DNA of 64,000 bases from contig ONCG01000005.1 of assembly GCA_900316285.1 (NCBI GenBank), positions 185,156 through 249,155 of the forward strand, given 5' to 3'. The notes under the pieces are model-generated. The model worked only from the letters and a program-made list of their open reading frames with translations. It was not told the origin of the DNA and searched no databases. Positions within the stretch are counted from its first letter, which is position 1; the number at the start of each line of letters is the position of its first letter. Shown here in pieces: positions 9,068 through 18,300 of this stretch. The DNA is from an uncultured Prevotellaceae bacterium. GTDB taxonomy: Bacteria > Bacteroidota > Bacteroidia > Bacteroidales > Bacteroidaceae. A program made the translations under genes and the position numbers.

Positions 9068-9698
9068 TGTTAGGGGAGTTAGGGTGAGTAGGGTGGTTAG
9101 GGTGGTTAGGGTGATTAGGGAGGTCCCTACAATCCCTAAAATCCTTTCTCATATTGTTTCTATAGTTTATTCTTGCTTGAAAGCGCTGCTCCTTGATACC
9201 GCCTTCCTGAAGGAACTGCCTGTCGATTCTATCAATAAGTCCGCGAAGCAGCGCAAGTGTCTGGTGAATCACGATAATGGCGATGTTGGCAATGTCTTCA
9301 GCATTCCGGCCTTCAATTTGGCGGCGATAGTAAGCACTGTCGTTATGTTTCTGGAAGAGGGGTATGCAGGTCGTATATTTGGGATGTTGCTGCCCCCATC
9401 GCTCCAGCTGGTGAACGCGCAGATAATCCTCGTAGTCCTCCAATAGTTCTTCGAGGCTGCCTTTTGCAATGACGGTCAGTTTATGGTGAGAGGCAGAAGA
9501 GCCTTCAGCATCGCTGTAGCCCTCCACAATATTCTGTTTGCCAGAGCGTGCTGCCTGTTGCATCTGGTCAGCAGTGCGGTCATGCCCCCGGTCCAGGAAA
9601 TGGTCAACGAAATAGAAAGTAATATCATAGACGCATTCCGACTTCTGATAAGCCTTCAGCGACCGATAGCTTCCTGGTTGCTTTTGATATTGTTGCAT
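9054..9698 (-). CDS. Four-helix-bundle suffix protein (23S rRNA IVP/S23-related)
   Basis: A 214-residue protein of the S23/four-helix-bundle superfamily with the C-terminal suffix domain seen in Bacteroidota. The core begins SYRSLKAYQKSECVYDITFY; the characteristic QMQQAARSGKQNIVEGYSDA lies near residues 40-60; the suffix region (residues ~105-170) includes WGQQHPKY and IANIAIIVIHQTLALLRGL. The biochemical role is unknown. Relatives occur in rRNA intervening sequences and as accessory proteins of diversity-generating retroelements, but no reverse transcriptase or template repeat is present here. The last ~25 residues (PNHPNHPNHPTHPNSPNN) are translated from a 9-base tandem array and are probably not part of the ancestral fold. 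Matching arrays in opposite orientation flank the gene (9068-9124 and 9701-9748), suggesting it travels as a unit. Confidence 0.85.
   Translation of the reverse strand: MQQYQKQPGSYRSLKAYQKSECVYDITFYFVDHFLDRGHDRTADQMQQAARSGKQNIVEGYSDAEGSSASHHKLTVIAKGSLEELLEDYEDYLRVHQLERWGQQHPKYTTCIPLFQKHNDSAYYRRQIEGRNAEDIANIAIIVIHQTLALLRGLIDRIDRQFLQEGGIKEQRFQARINYRNNMRKDFRDCRDLPNHPNHPNHPTHPNSPNNGQS
9068..9140. repeat. 9-base TAGGGNNNT array overlapping a gene end
   Basis: Six or so units (TAGGGTGGT and variants) have the G-rich strand on plus and end in a short inverted tail (AGGGAGGTCCCT). Nine bases equal three codons, so the array stays open in the four-helix-bundle gene and encodes an Asn-His-Pro-like repeat. 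The outer end shares TAGGGATT words with the array at 9701-9748. Confidence 0.9.
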
Positions 9699-9700
9699 AT

Positions 9701-9748
9701 TTCCTAATCTCCCTAATTTCCCTAATTCCCCTAATCTCCCTAAAATCC
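9701..9748. repeat. 9-base array, inverted orientation, upstream of the four-helix-bundle gene
   Basis: Four to five units read as CCCTAATNN on the plus strand, inverted relative to the array at 9068-9124. Together they bracket the four-helix-bundle gene. In the minus-strand transcript this copy is G-rich, with four closely spaced GGG runs, and could form an RNA quadruplex or pair with the downstream C-rich copy. Confidence 0.88.
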
Positions 9749-11038
9749 TTATCCAAAGAACATATACGCGATGCAGATAGCGGCAATGACGCCAGCGAGG
9801 TCGGCGAGCAGGCCGGCGGCTACTGCATGTCGCGTGTAGCGGACTCCCACAGAGCCGAAGTAGACGGCAAGAATATAGAACGTCGTGTCGGTGGAGCCTT
9901 GGAAGATACAGCTGAGGCGACCGACGAACGAGTCAGCACCAAATTGCGTCATCGCGTCGACCATCATACCGCGAGCACCGCTGCCCGAAAGGGGTTTCAT
10001 GATGGCGGTGGGAAGGGCGTCGACAAACTCAGCATTCGAACCCGTGAGCCCCACCAGCCATTTGATGGCACTCATCAGCCAGTCCATCGCGCCGCTGGCG
10101 CGGAACACACCGATTGCCACGAGGATGGCGACCAGATAGGGGATGATGCGCACGGCCGTCGTGAAGCCCTCTTTTGCTCCTTCGACAAACGAATCGTAGA
10201 CGTTCACCTTCTTCCGCATCGCAGCAACGATGAATCCCACGATAATGGTCATCAGCAGAATCGATGCTGCCGACACACTCACCGTGTTCATCAGTACAGA
10301 GTCCAGACGGCTGAAACCCCAGATGATGGCGGCTATGGCAGCACTCATTCCGCCCAGCGTAAGTAATATCGTGCGGTTGAGCAGGTTGATGCGCTGATAG
10401 AGAGAGGTGATGATGATGCCCGCCAGCGTAGCGAAGAAGGTTGCCAGCAGAATGGGCACAAACACATCGGTGGGCTGGGCGGCACCCTGCTGTGAGCGAT
10501 AGGCGAGGATGGAAACCGGGATGATGGTCAGTCCACTCGTGTTCAGCACCAGGAACATAATCATCGGATTGGTGGCGGTCTGTAGCTGCACCTTCGCCTG
10601 CTCGTCGGTGAGCAGCGAGCGTTTCCGGCGCTCCTCGGTCTTCTCCTCGTTGAGCTGCTGCAACTGCTCCATTGCCTTCAGTCCGAGCGGAGTGGCGGCG
10701 TTGTCGAGTCCCAGCATGTTTGCTGCAACATTCATGAAGATGCTACCCGTAGCCGGATGCCCTTTGGGGATGTCGGGAAAAAGTTTAGTGAACACCGGTG
10801 ACAAGATACGTGCCAACATGTTGACGACACCACCTCGCTCACCAATTTTCATGATACCCAGCCACAGGGCTAGCATACCCGTGAGGCCGAGCGAAATCTC
10901 GAAGGCGGACTTCGAGGTTTCGAACGTTGAGTTCATAATAGCTGGGAACACCTCGGTGTCACCGAGGAACACCAACCTGACTAATGCGATGACGAATGCA
11001 ATCAGAAAGAATGCAATCCAAATGTAATTCAATACCAT
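9749..11038 (-). CDS. Fused SpmA/SpmB-like nucleoside-recognition (Gate) membrane protein
   Basis: A 429-residue inner-membrane protein. The first half (MVLNYIWIAFFLIAFVIALV, then STFETSKSAFEISLGLTGMLALWLG) matches SpmA and the second half (KEGFTTAVRIIPYLVAILVAIGVFRASGAMDWL, quoted only in part by its pattern KEGFTTAVRIIPYLVA) matches SpmB; both carry Gate domains. In spore formers SpmA and SpmB act in spore core dehydration; in non-sporulating Bacteroidota the fused form is common and its substrate is not established. The promoter at 11047-11077 ends only 8 bases before the ATG, so the transcript should be leaderless or nearly so. It is the first gene of a minus-strand series that may continue to the peptidase gene at 1790. 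Confidence 0.85.
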   Translation of the reverse strand: MVLNYIWIAFFLIAFVIALVRLVFLGDTEVFPAIMNSTFETSKSAFEISLGLTGMLALWLGIMKIGERGGVVNMLARILSPVFTKLFPDIPKGHPATGSIFMNVAANMLGLDNAATPLGLKAMEQLQQLNEEKTEERRKRSLLTDEQAKVQLQTATNPMIMFLVLNTSGLTIIPVSILAYRSQQGAAQPTDVFVPILLATFFATLAGIIITSLYQRINLLNRTILLTLGGMSAAIAAIIWGFSRLDSVLMNTVSVSAASILLMTIIVGFIVAAMRKKVNVYDSFVEGAKEGFTTAVRIIPYLVAILVAIGVFRASGAMDWLMSAIKWLVGLTGSNAEFVDALPTAIMKPLSGSGARGMMVDAMTQFGADSFVGRLSCIFQGSTDTTFYILAVYFGSVGVRYTRHAVAAGLLADLAGVIAAICIAYMFFG

Positions 11039-11046
11039 ACAGCCTG

Positions 11047-11077
11047 CAAAGTTACGAATAAGTGAGCGAAATGCAAA
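11047..11077 (-). promoter_or_regulatory. Bacteroidetes-type promoter in a repeated module
   Basis: On the minus strand, TTTG (11074-11077), 19 bases, then TAACTTTG (11047-11054). The spacer and flanks nearly repeat the module at 1256-1286, including the linker with CTTCGGCG and a degenerate second copy at about 11131-11157. Only 8 bases separate the -7 box from the start codon of the SpmA/B-like gene. Confidence 0.85.
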
Positions 11078-11203
11078 AAGAAAACTCGTTTTTCTTTTTC
11101 ATTTCCGAACGAAAGTAACTTCGGCGAAGCCAAAGCGATGAATAAGTGAGGGAAATCCCAAAAAAAGTTTTGGGTTTTGTAGTGATTATCCACATTTATT
11201 TCT

Positions 11204-11211
11204 TATCTTTG
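11204..11211 (+). promoter_or_regulatory. -7 box of the GH95 gene
   Basis: TATCTTTG fits the -7 consensus TAnnTTTG, 26 bases before the preferred ATG at 11238. The best TTTG upstream (11176-11179) is 24 bases away, longer than usual, so the -33 element is weak. Confidence 0.6.
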
Positions 11212-11237
11212 TCGCATAAACTAACAATCTATTGAAA

Positions 11238-14200
11238 ATGAGAAGACTTTTTTTGCTGATTAGCATCGTGATGCAGGCCATGCAGATGACTACGGCCGCC
11301 ACATTTCCCGAAGTAAGCACCGAGGGCAACGAACACTGGTACTACATACAGATGCAGCGAGGCATGACGGTGCTCACATCGATGGGCGAGGGCAAGAACA
11401 TGCAGACCGCTGAGGCTGTTGCCGCAAAGAAAGACGTGCAGCTGTGGAAGGTAGAGGCCGTCGACAGCAAGCACTACCGGCTGACGACACGCGGCGGACA
11501 GGTGATGTTCTACAGTCCGTCGGCAGGAAAGTTCCAGACGGCAGCTGCTCCCACGGATGGCTACACATCGTTTCAGATTGTGAGCACCACCAACAGCACC
11601 TACGCCGGCAGCTATGAAATCTATGCCGACCAGAAAACCGACAGCTATGCCTACCTGAACCAATGGGGCGGCTTCGGTGCAGGTCGTGAGCTGGGTCTCT
11701 ACGCAAAGGGCGACATCAACAACCCTTTGCAGTTTGTGGCTGAGGCGGATATGGCGTTCAGCGATGTCGTGCCCGATGCCGTGAGCGAGGTTTCCATCAG
11801 CGGCACCACCACTTGGAAACCCGAGCACACCCACACTCTCTGGTACACGAAGCCCGCGACGGTTTGGATGACGTCGACGCTGCCGCTGGGCAACGGTCAG
11901 TTTGGTGCTTGCGTGATGGGCGGCGTGAAGCGCGATGAGGTGCAGTTCAACGAGAAAACCCTTTGGCGCGGACATGTAGGCAGTGTTGTCGACAACGGCT
12001 CCTACGGGTCGTACCTCGACTTCGGACATCTCTACGTCACCGACCTTGATGCCAGTCTGACGAAGGCTACCGACTACCGCCGCTGGCTTGACATCGAGGA
12101 AGCGCTGGCGGGTGTGGCCTACGAGGCCGGTGGCGTCGGCTATAAGCGCGAATACCTCGTGTCCTATCCCGACCGCGTGCTCGCCATTCGCTACACGGCT
12201 ACCGCGTCGGGCAAGATTAGCAAGAACCTGATCCTCTATAATGCCAACGGCACCGCACCGAAATACAGCATCGCCGACGGCATCGGCACAGCGGTGTTCA
12301 GCGGTGAGGCAAAGCGTACGGGAACCAGCCAGAACGAGGCGTTCTATTGCATGATGAAGGTCGTCGCCAAGGGTGGCAGCCTGTCGCAGCGCGCCGATGG
12401 CAGTCTCGACGTCACGGGTGCCGACGAGCTCGTTGTCTTCCTGTTTGGCGGAACCAACTTCTCGCCCGACAACGACGACTACGTCTATCCCGCCAGCCAG
12501 CTGCCGCCACTTGTCGAGGGAAGCGTGACGGCGGCCGTCGCAAAGGGCTACGATGCCATTCGCGCCGATCATATTGCCGACTACCGTTCGCTCTTCGACC
12601 GCTGCCAGCTGAACATCACCACGCAGCAGAATACCGTGACCACGCCCACGCTCATTAGCAACTTCGCCCGCAACAACGCACAGAACCTGCTGCTCGAACA
12701 GCTCTACTTCCACTATGGCCGCTACCTGATGATTGCATGCAGCCGCGGTGTCGACCTGCCGAGCAACCTGCAGGGCATCTGGAACAACAGCAATTCGCCA
12801 GCGTGGAACTCCGACATCCACTCGAATATCAACGTGCAGATGAACTACTGGCCCGCTGAGGCCACCAATCTCGGCGAGCTGCATCTGCCCTTCCTGAACT
12901 ACATCAAGCGTGAGGCCTGCGACCGGTCGCAGTGGCGCAAGAACGCACGGCAGATAGCTGGTCAGTCGAAGGGCTGGACGCTCACCACCGAGAACAACAT
13001 CTACGGCTCGGGCTCGAACTGGATGCAGAACTACACCATCGCCAACGCCTGGTACTGCATGCACCTCTGGCAGCACTACCGCTACACCCTCGACACCGAC
13101 TACCTTTGGAACACGGCCCTGCCGGCCATGCACTCGTGTTGCGAATACTGGATGCAGCGACTCCGCTTGGCCAGCGACGGCACCTATGAGTGTCCCAACG
13201 AATACTCGCCCGAGCACGGTCCCGGTTCCGAGAATGCCACCGCTCACTCGCAGCAGCTGGTGTGGGATCTCTTTAACAACACCCTGCAGGCCTACGAAGA
13301 GTATGGTCGCCGCACGGGCAAGGACTACATGACGTCGGAACTCGCCACATTCCTCGACGAGCTACAAACGAAGTTCGAGAAGCTCGACAAGGGCACCGCC
13401 ACCGAGGTGGTGAACGGGAAAACCCTGCTGCGCGAGTGGAAGTACACGTCGCAGAACAACGTGTCGTCGTATAACTCCCACCGCCATCTGTCGCACCTCA
13501 TCGGTCTCTATCCGGGCAATCAGATTGCCGAGGACATCGACCCCGTCATCTATAAGGCTGCCGTGAACTCGCTGAACGTGCGCGGCTATGAAGGCACGGG
13601 CTGGTCGATGGGGTGGAAGGTGAACTGTCACGCCCGCGCTCACGACGGCAACCGCTGTCAGAGCTTGCTCGCCACCGCCCTGCACATACAGACATACACG
13701 GGCAACAGCGAGGGTGGCGGCGTCTACGAGAACCTCTGGGATGCCCACACGCCCTATCAGATTGATGGAAACTTCGGCGCTACGGCCGGAATGGCGGAGA
13801 TGCTGCTCCAGAGCCACACGGGGAAGCTCGAGTTGCTGCCCGCCCTGCCTTCGGCGTGGGCCGACGGGTCGGTGCGCGGTCTGCGTGCCGTAGGAAACTT
13901 CGCTGTTGACATCAGCTGGCAGCAGGGCAAGGCCACTGAGGTGGTCATCACGTCTGACGGCGGCGAGCGTGCTGTTGTGAAATATCCCGATGCCGCAGTG
14001 TGCTTCAACATCACCGACGACAAAGGAGAAACCGTTTCCTACGAGGTTGTTGCCGACAACGAGATCGCTTTCCCCACAACCGCCGGCACCACCTATCGCC
14101 TGCAGAACAACGGCGAGACCATCTCCGCTCGCTGCGACGACATTGCCGATGGCGACTACTACATCACCCTCCCCGCTAAAGAAGGAGCCGAGGTGAGCTA

Positions 14201-14768
14201 TCTTGTCATGCAGTCCGACCGCACGGGCGACGTGGCGCTCACCGCCGATGCCGACGCACAGGGCACCATCTGGACCATCAGCGGCTACGATGCCGCCGAC
14301 TATCCGAAGTATGGCTCCGTAAAGGCTTGGAATCTGGAGGGGCGTGTGTATTTCATTCGTAACATCGACTTCGGCAACGGCATCCGCAATCGCTTTCTGC
14401 GCACCACCACCGTCAGCGCACAAGGCCTGCATCCCATCTTTCTGAACCGTCAGACGCAGTTGCTCGCCATTCGAGCCAGCAACCTCGATAGCGACCAGAA
14501 CAACCTCGACGGCTGGTATGGCCTTGACGATGCTTCAGCCCTTTCCGCCACGCTCTTGCAGCCCGCTTATTGTTGGCAGTTGCAGCCCGCCGTCAGCGGC
14601 ATCAGTAGTCCGTTTTTGCAGAAGGGGGCAGGCCGTGTCGTCCGCACCGACTACTACACACCCAGCGGCGTGTTGGTCGCGCACCCCAATGGCAAAGGGT
14701 TGTTCGTGTGTCGCCAGCAGTTGTCGGATGGCGCAGTTCGGGTCATGAAAGTTAGTCCCCGTCCCTAA
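11238..14768 (+). CDS. GH95 family glycosidase (alpha-L-fucosidase or alpha-L-galactosidase)
   Basis: A secreted exo-glycosidase of about 1176 residues. After a signal peptide ([20 protein letters not shown]) comes a ~130-residue beta-trefoil-like region ([20 protein letters not shown]), then the GH95 N-terminal beta domain ([20 protein letters not shown]), the (alpha/alpha)6 catalytic domain, and a C-terminal extension that again looks trefoil-like ([20 protein letters not shown]). Candidate catalytic residues, by analogy with characterised GH95 enzymes, are the Asn pair in NVQMNYWP (~residue 530), Glu in YSPEHGP (~660) and Asp in QIDGNFG (~840). The family removes fucose, or galactose in L form, from plant and host glycans. 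The tail ([19 protein letters not shown]) resembles a short T9SS sorting tail. The open frame extends to a TTG at 11232; I chose the ATG at 11238. No Sus genes are adjacent. Confidence 0.88.
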   Translation: MRRLFLLISIVMQAMQMTTAATFPEVSTEGNEHWYYIQMQRGMTVLTSMGEGKNMQTAEAVAAKKDVQLWKVEAVDSKHYRLTTRGGQVMFYSPSAGKFQTAAAPTDGYTSFQIVSTTNSTYAGSYEIYADQKTDSYAYLNQWGGFGAGRELGLYAKGDINNPLQFVAEADMAFSDVVPDAVSEVSISGTTTWKPEHTHTLWYTKPATVWMTSTLPLGNGQFGACVMGGVKRDEVQFNEKTLWRGHVGSVVDNGSYGSYLDFGHLYVTDLDASLTKATDYRRWLDIEEALAGVAYEAGGVGYKREYLVSYPDRVLAIRYTATASGKISKNLILYNANGTAPKYSIADGIGTAVFSGEAKRTGTSQNEAFYCMMKVVAKGGSLSQRADGSLDVTGADELVVFLFGGTNFSPDNDDYVYPASQLPPLVEGSVTAAVAKGYDAIRADHIADYRSLFDRCQLNITTQQNTVTTPTLISNFARNNAQNLLLEQLYFHYGRYLMIACSRGVDLPSNLQGIWNNSNSPAWNSDIHSNINVQMNYWPAEATNLGELHLPFLNYIKREACDRSQWRKNARQIAGQSKGWTLTTENNIYGSGSNWMQNYTIANAWYCMHLWQHYRYTLDTDYLWNTALPAMHSCCEYWMQRLRLASDGTYECPNEYSPEHGPGSENATAHSQQLVWDLFNNTLQAYEEYGRRTGKDYMTSELATFLDELQTKFEKLDKGTATEVVNGKTLLREWKYTSQNNVSSYNSHRHLSHLIGLYPGNQIAEDIDPVIYKAAVNSLNVRGYEGTGWSMGWKVNCHARAHDGNRCQSLLATALHIQTYTGNSEGGGVYENLWDAHTPYQIDGNFGATAGMAEMLLQSHTGKLELLPALPSAWADGSVRGLRAVGNFAVDISWQQGKATEVVITSDGGERAVVKYPDAAVCFNITDDKGETVSYEVVADNEIAFPTTAGTTYRLQNNGETISARCDDIADGDYYITLPAKEGAEVSYLVMQSDRTGDVALTADADAQGTIWTISGYDAADYPKYGSVKAWNLEGRVYFIRNIDFGNGIRNRFLRTTTVSAQGLHPIFLNRQTQLLAIRASNLDSDQNNLDGWYGLDDASALSATLLQPAYCWQLQPAVSGISSPFLQKGAGRVVRTDYYTPSGVLVAHPNGKGLFVCRQQLSDGAVRVMKVSPRP

Positions 14769-14773
14769 TCGTA

Positions 14774-14800
14774 GCCCATCATTTGATGGGCATTTTTATT
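14774..14800 (+). terminator. Rho-independent terminator after GH95
   Basis: GCCCATCA (14774-14781) pairs with TGATGGGC (14784-14791) and is followed by ATTTTTATT, just past the GH95 stop codon. Confidence 0.8.
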
Positions 14801-14913
14801 ATCAAAAAATAGAATATTCTCTTATCAAGAATTAGAGAATTAGAGAATTTTTTTCGTTGTATGAGTGGGAATTAATGAGATTTTGAGAAGAAATTGCAAG
14901 CAATATCCGATTG

Positions 14914-15263
14914 CCAACTGTAGGGGCAGACCCCCGTGTTTGACCGACAAATTCTTAACAATTCAATATATCCAACATCACAATTGTCGAAATTCTCTAA
15001 TTCTCAAATTCTTGACCATAATAATTAATGTAAGGACGCGACGTGTCGCGTTAATGGAGTGGAAAGGCAAATCAAGTTGTTTGTCCAAGTTGCTCCAATA
15101 ACGCGGCACACCGCGTCCCTACATATCATCCACAAAAACATCTTGTTTTTTTGTGTTTTTGGGGTTTTCATTTGTTTTTTTAAAGCCCGCGAAGCGGATT
15201 CTCTACTGCGCGCTCTCCCTCCTTATTGTGCGGGCAGACACGGGGGTCTGCCCCTACAGTTGG
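14914..15263. repeat. Nested inverted pairs of palindromic repeats
   Basis: The outer pair at 14914-14948 and 15228-15263 share CCAACTGTAGGGGCAGACCC in opposite orientation. The inner pair consists of family-B palindromes ACGCGACGTGTCGCGT (15036-15051) and ACGCGG-CACA-CCGCGT (15101-15116), also in opposite orientation and each flanked by TGTA(A)GG or CCCTACAT. The arrangement is a nested, symmetrical cluster of about 350 bases like a compound REP element. Confidence 0.85.
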
Positions 15264-15310
15264 TTGTCGACAACGCTGGTGCGCAGCCTTCACTTTTCGT
15301 TTTTCACTTT

Positions 15311-18300
15311 TCACTTTTCACTTCGCGCATCGCGCGGACTTTCCGCAAACTCCTTGGGCGACATGCCGAAGTGGCGGTGGAAGAGGGTGGAGAAGTGCGA
15401 GAGGTTCGAGAAGCCCACGGCGTAGGCGACCTGCGTGACGTTGATCTTCTGTTCGCGCAGCAGGCGGGCGGCCTGTTCCAGTCGGATGTTGCGCACAAAC
15501 TCGCTGGTGGAGAGTCCCGTGAGTTCCTTCATCTTTCGGTGCAGCTGCGTGCGGCTGATGCCCACCTCCTGCGTCAGTACGTCGACGCTGAAGTTGCTGT
15601 CGTCGAGATGCGCGTTCACCACCTTCATCAGGCGCTCCATGAGTTGTTCGTCGTTGCCCTTCGGTGCCGGCGCTTCCACGCGCTCGCGCTGCTGCTGGGC
15701 ACCCGAATACTTCCCTTTCAGTCGCTGGCGCGTGCGAATCAGACTGTCCACCGTTGCCCGCAGCTCCGTCATGTCGAACGGCTTGTTCATATATCCGTCG
15801 GCCCCCTGCTCCAGACCTTCCAGGCGGTTGGCGACATCGGTCTTCGAGGTGAGCATCACCACGGGAATATGCAGCAGGTTCATGTTCGTCTTTATCATGC
15901 GCAGCATGGTGAAGCCATCCATCTCCGGCATCATCACATCGCTCACCACGAGGTCGTAGTTGTTCGTGAGCAGCTCCTTCAGCGCCTCCTTACCGTTTCC
16001 GCACACGCTGCAGCGGTAGTGGTGTCCCAACTCCGATGCAATGTAGTTCGCCAGCTCCAGGTCATCGTCGACGACGAGCACGCTGTGCTGATAGCCGGTC
16101 GGCGGCGGTGTTGTTGCCGGTTTCATGCGCTCTTCTTCCTTCAGGTGAGCGCAGCCCAGCGGTATCGTCACCACGAAGCGCGAGCCGTGGGTGTCGGTTC
16201 TGTTGTGAGCCTCGATGGTGCCGTGATGGAAGTCCACAATCATCTTACAGAGGTTCAGGCCGATGCCTGTTCCGGCCGAGGTGTTGTTCTGCGAGTTACG
16301 ACCCTGATAGAAGCGGTCGAAGATGTGCTTCAGCGTGTCGTTGTCGATGCCCATGCCGTCGTCGGTCACCTCGAAGCGTGCCGAGTCGCCCGTAGAGCTC
16401 AGCGCCACCGACACGTTGCCTCCGTCGCTGCAGTATTTGAATGCGTTGCTCAGCAGGTTTGCCAGCACCTTGTCGAACTGGTTGCGGTCCACCCATGCCT
16501 CGAGCGAGCGGATGCCGTCGTGGTCAAACGAGAAGTTGATGTGTCGCTCCTCGGCGTTATAGTCGAACATCTTGCACACCCCCTTCGTGAATGCCACGAG
16601 GTCGGTGGGCTGACAGTGCAGGTGCATCTGCTGCTTGTCAATCTTGCGAACGTCGAGAATCTGGTTCACGAGGTTCAGGATGCGGTTGGCGTTGTGTTCA
16701 ATGGTGTCGATGTCGCGCATCGCCTCCTTCTGTCCGCCGCCGAGGTGTTGCTTCAGCTTGGCCAGCGGACCCATGATGAGCGTCAGCGGCGACCGGATGT
16801 CGTGCGTGGCGTTGATGAGGAACTTCATCTTCTCCTCGTCCATCAGCCGGCGCGTGCGACGACGGTAGGTGATGGCGGCGCCTGCCAGTATCAGCAGGAA
16901 CAGCAGGGCATAGAGCAGGCGAGCCAGCGTGGTGCGATACCACGGAGCCTGTATCGTCACCTCAATCAGTTTCGTGGGCGAGTAGGCGCCGTCGGCCAAT
17001 GCTCGCACCTCTATATCGTAGGTGCCGGGCTGCAGCTGGCTCAGCGTGATGGTGTTCGTGCCGTAGTTGGTGTGCAGCCACGGTCCTTTATTGATGCGAT
17101 ATTCGAAGGCAACATTCGTGGGGTTGGCGAAGTTCAGCTGCGAGAACACCAGCGTGAATGTGTTGTCGCGATACGACAGCCGGAACTTGTTGCTCAGCGG
17201 CACCGCCTCCTTGGTGACGCGCACGCCGTTGAGCTCGGTGAGCGTGTTCACCGACACACCTTCCACGATGAAATCCGTGAGCAGCAGGGCGTCGGCTTGC
17301 TGCTGCATCGGCTTGATGGTGGCGGGCATGAACGTGGTCAGACCATCGTTGGTGCCGAAGAAGATGCGGTCGCCCTGCGTGTGCAGGCCCACCCCATAGA
17401 GGTACTCGCGGTTGTTCAGTCCGTTGCCGTTCACGTGGCCGATGAAGCGGTTCTCCTGGCGGTTGTGTTGCCAGATGCCCATCGACGTGGAACACCACAG
17501 GTCGCCGTCGGCAGCCTGCACGATGTAGCTGATGGCCTTGTCGCGCAACTGTTCGCTGCCGGGGTAGGGGGCCACCTGCCGCGACTTGCGGTCGTAGAGG
17601 TAGAGTCCCTGCTCCGTGCCGATGGCAACATTGCCGTCGCTCAGCTCGCACAGCGAGAAGCACACCGTGCCGTTCAGCAGCTGGTGCCAGCCATGCGGGT
17701 GGAAGTTGTCGGTCTTCGGGTCGTAGCACGACACTCCCGACGCCGTGCCCAGCCAGATGAGTCCGTGGCTGTCGCACTGCATGCACATCACCCAGTCGTT
17801 GCAGAGGAAGCCGCGCACGGAGTCGCGGTTCGTAATGCTGTGGTTGCGCAGCTCATGCGTCAGCGGGTTGTAGCTGCAGAAGCCGCGCGAGTAGGTAGAG
17901 AAGTATAGGTTGCCCTGCTGGTCGGTGGTCATATCGTTGAACATGTCGCACTCGAAGCTCACCTCGCGTCGACTCTGTCCCGATAGCGGGTTGTAGGCAT
18001 ACAGACCGTCGTCGGTGCCCACCCAGTAGCGGTGCTGGCGGTCGCGGTAGATGAACTCCACGCCACGTGGAGCGCTGGGGTGTGCCGAGAGGCGGCCCTG
18101 GGCGTCGAAGCCATACACGCCCACGCCCTGCACCGTACACCACGTCATCCCGCCGTCGCCCTCGCACACCGACGACACATTCGAGCCCAGCCGTACGTTC
18201 TGCATGCTGAAGTTCCAGTTGGCAAACTGCGGCTGCTGCTGTGGAATCATCAGCAAGCCCTTGTTCTGAAGACCCAGCCAGAGATTGCCCTTGCGGTCGA

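Larger units (their letters stand above)
14769..15310. other. Intergenic region with nested inverted palindromes
   Basis: No gene is supported. The region separates convergent genes. After the GH95 terminator come AT-rich AGAATTAGAGAAT words, then two nested pairs of palindromic repeats at 14914-15263, described separately. The stretch 15280-15310 is a TTTTCACTT-type simple repeat running to the stop codon of the sensor gene. Confidence 0.7.

Noticed and set aside
9054-9698. Diversity-generating retroelement accessory gene
   Set aside because: Four-helix-bundle proteins can accompany such elements, but no reverse transcriptase, template repeat or variable repeat is present.
9054-9698. Intervening sequence within a 23S rRNA gene
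   Set aside because: No rRNA sequence flanks the gene; its neighbours are protein-coding.
11229-13247. Minus-strand open frame (672 codons) opposite GH95
   Set aside because: It is the complement of conserved GH95 catalytic sequence and has no recognisable family content.
15059-17908. Long plus-strand open frame (949 codons) opposite the hybrid sensor gene
   Set aside because: It is antisense to a gene with clear propeller, kinase, receiver and AraC motifs. Its translation is rich in Val, His, Arg and Leu with no domain, as expected of a shadow frame in GC-rich DNA.
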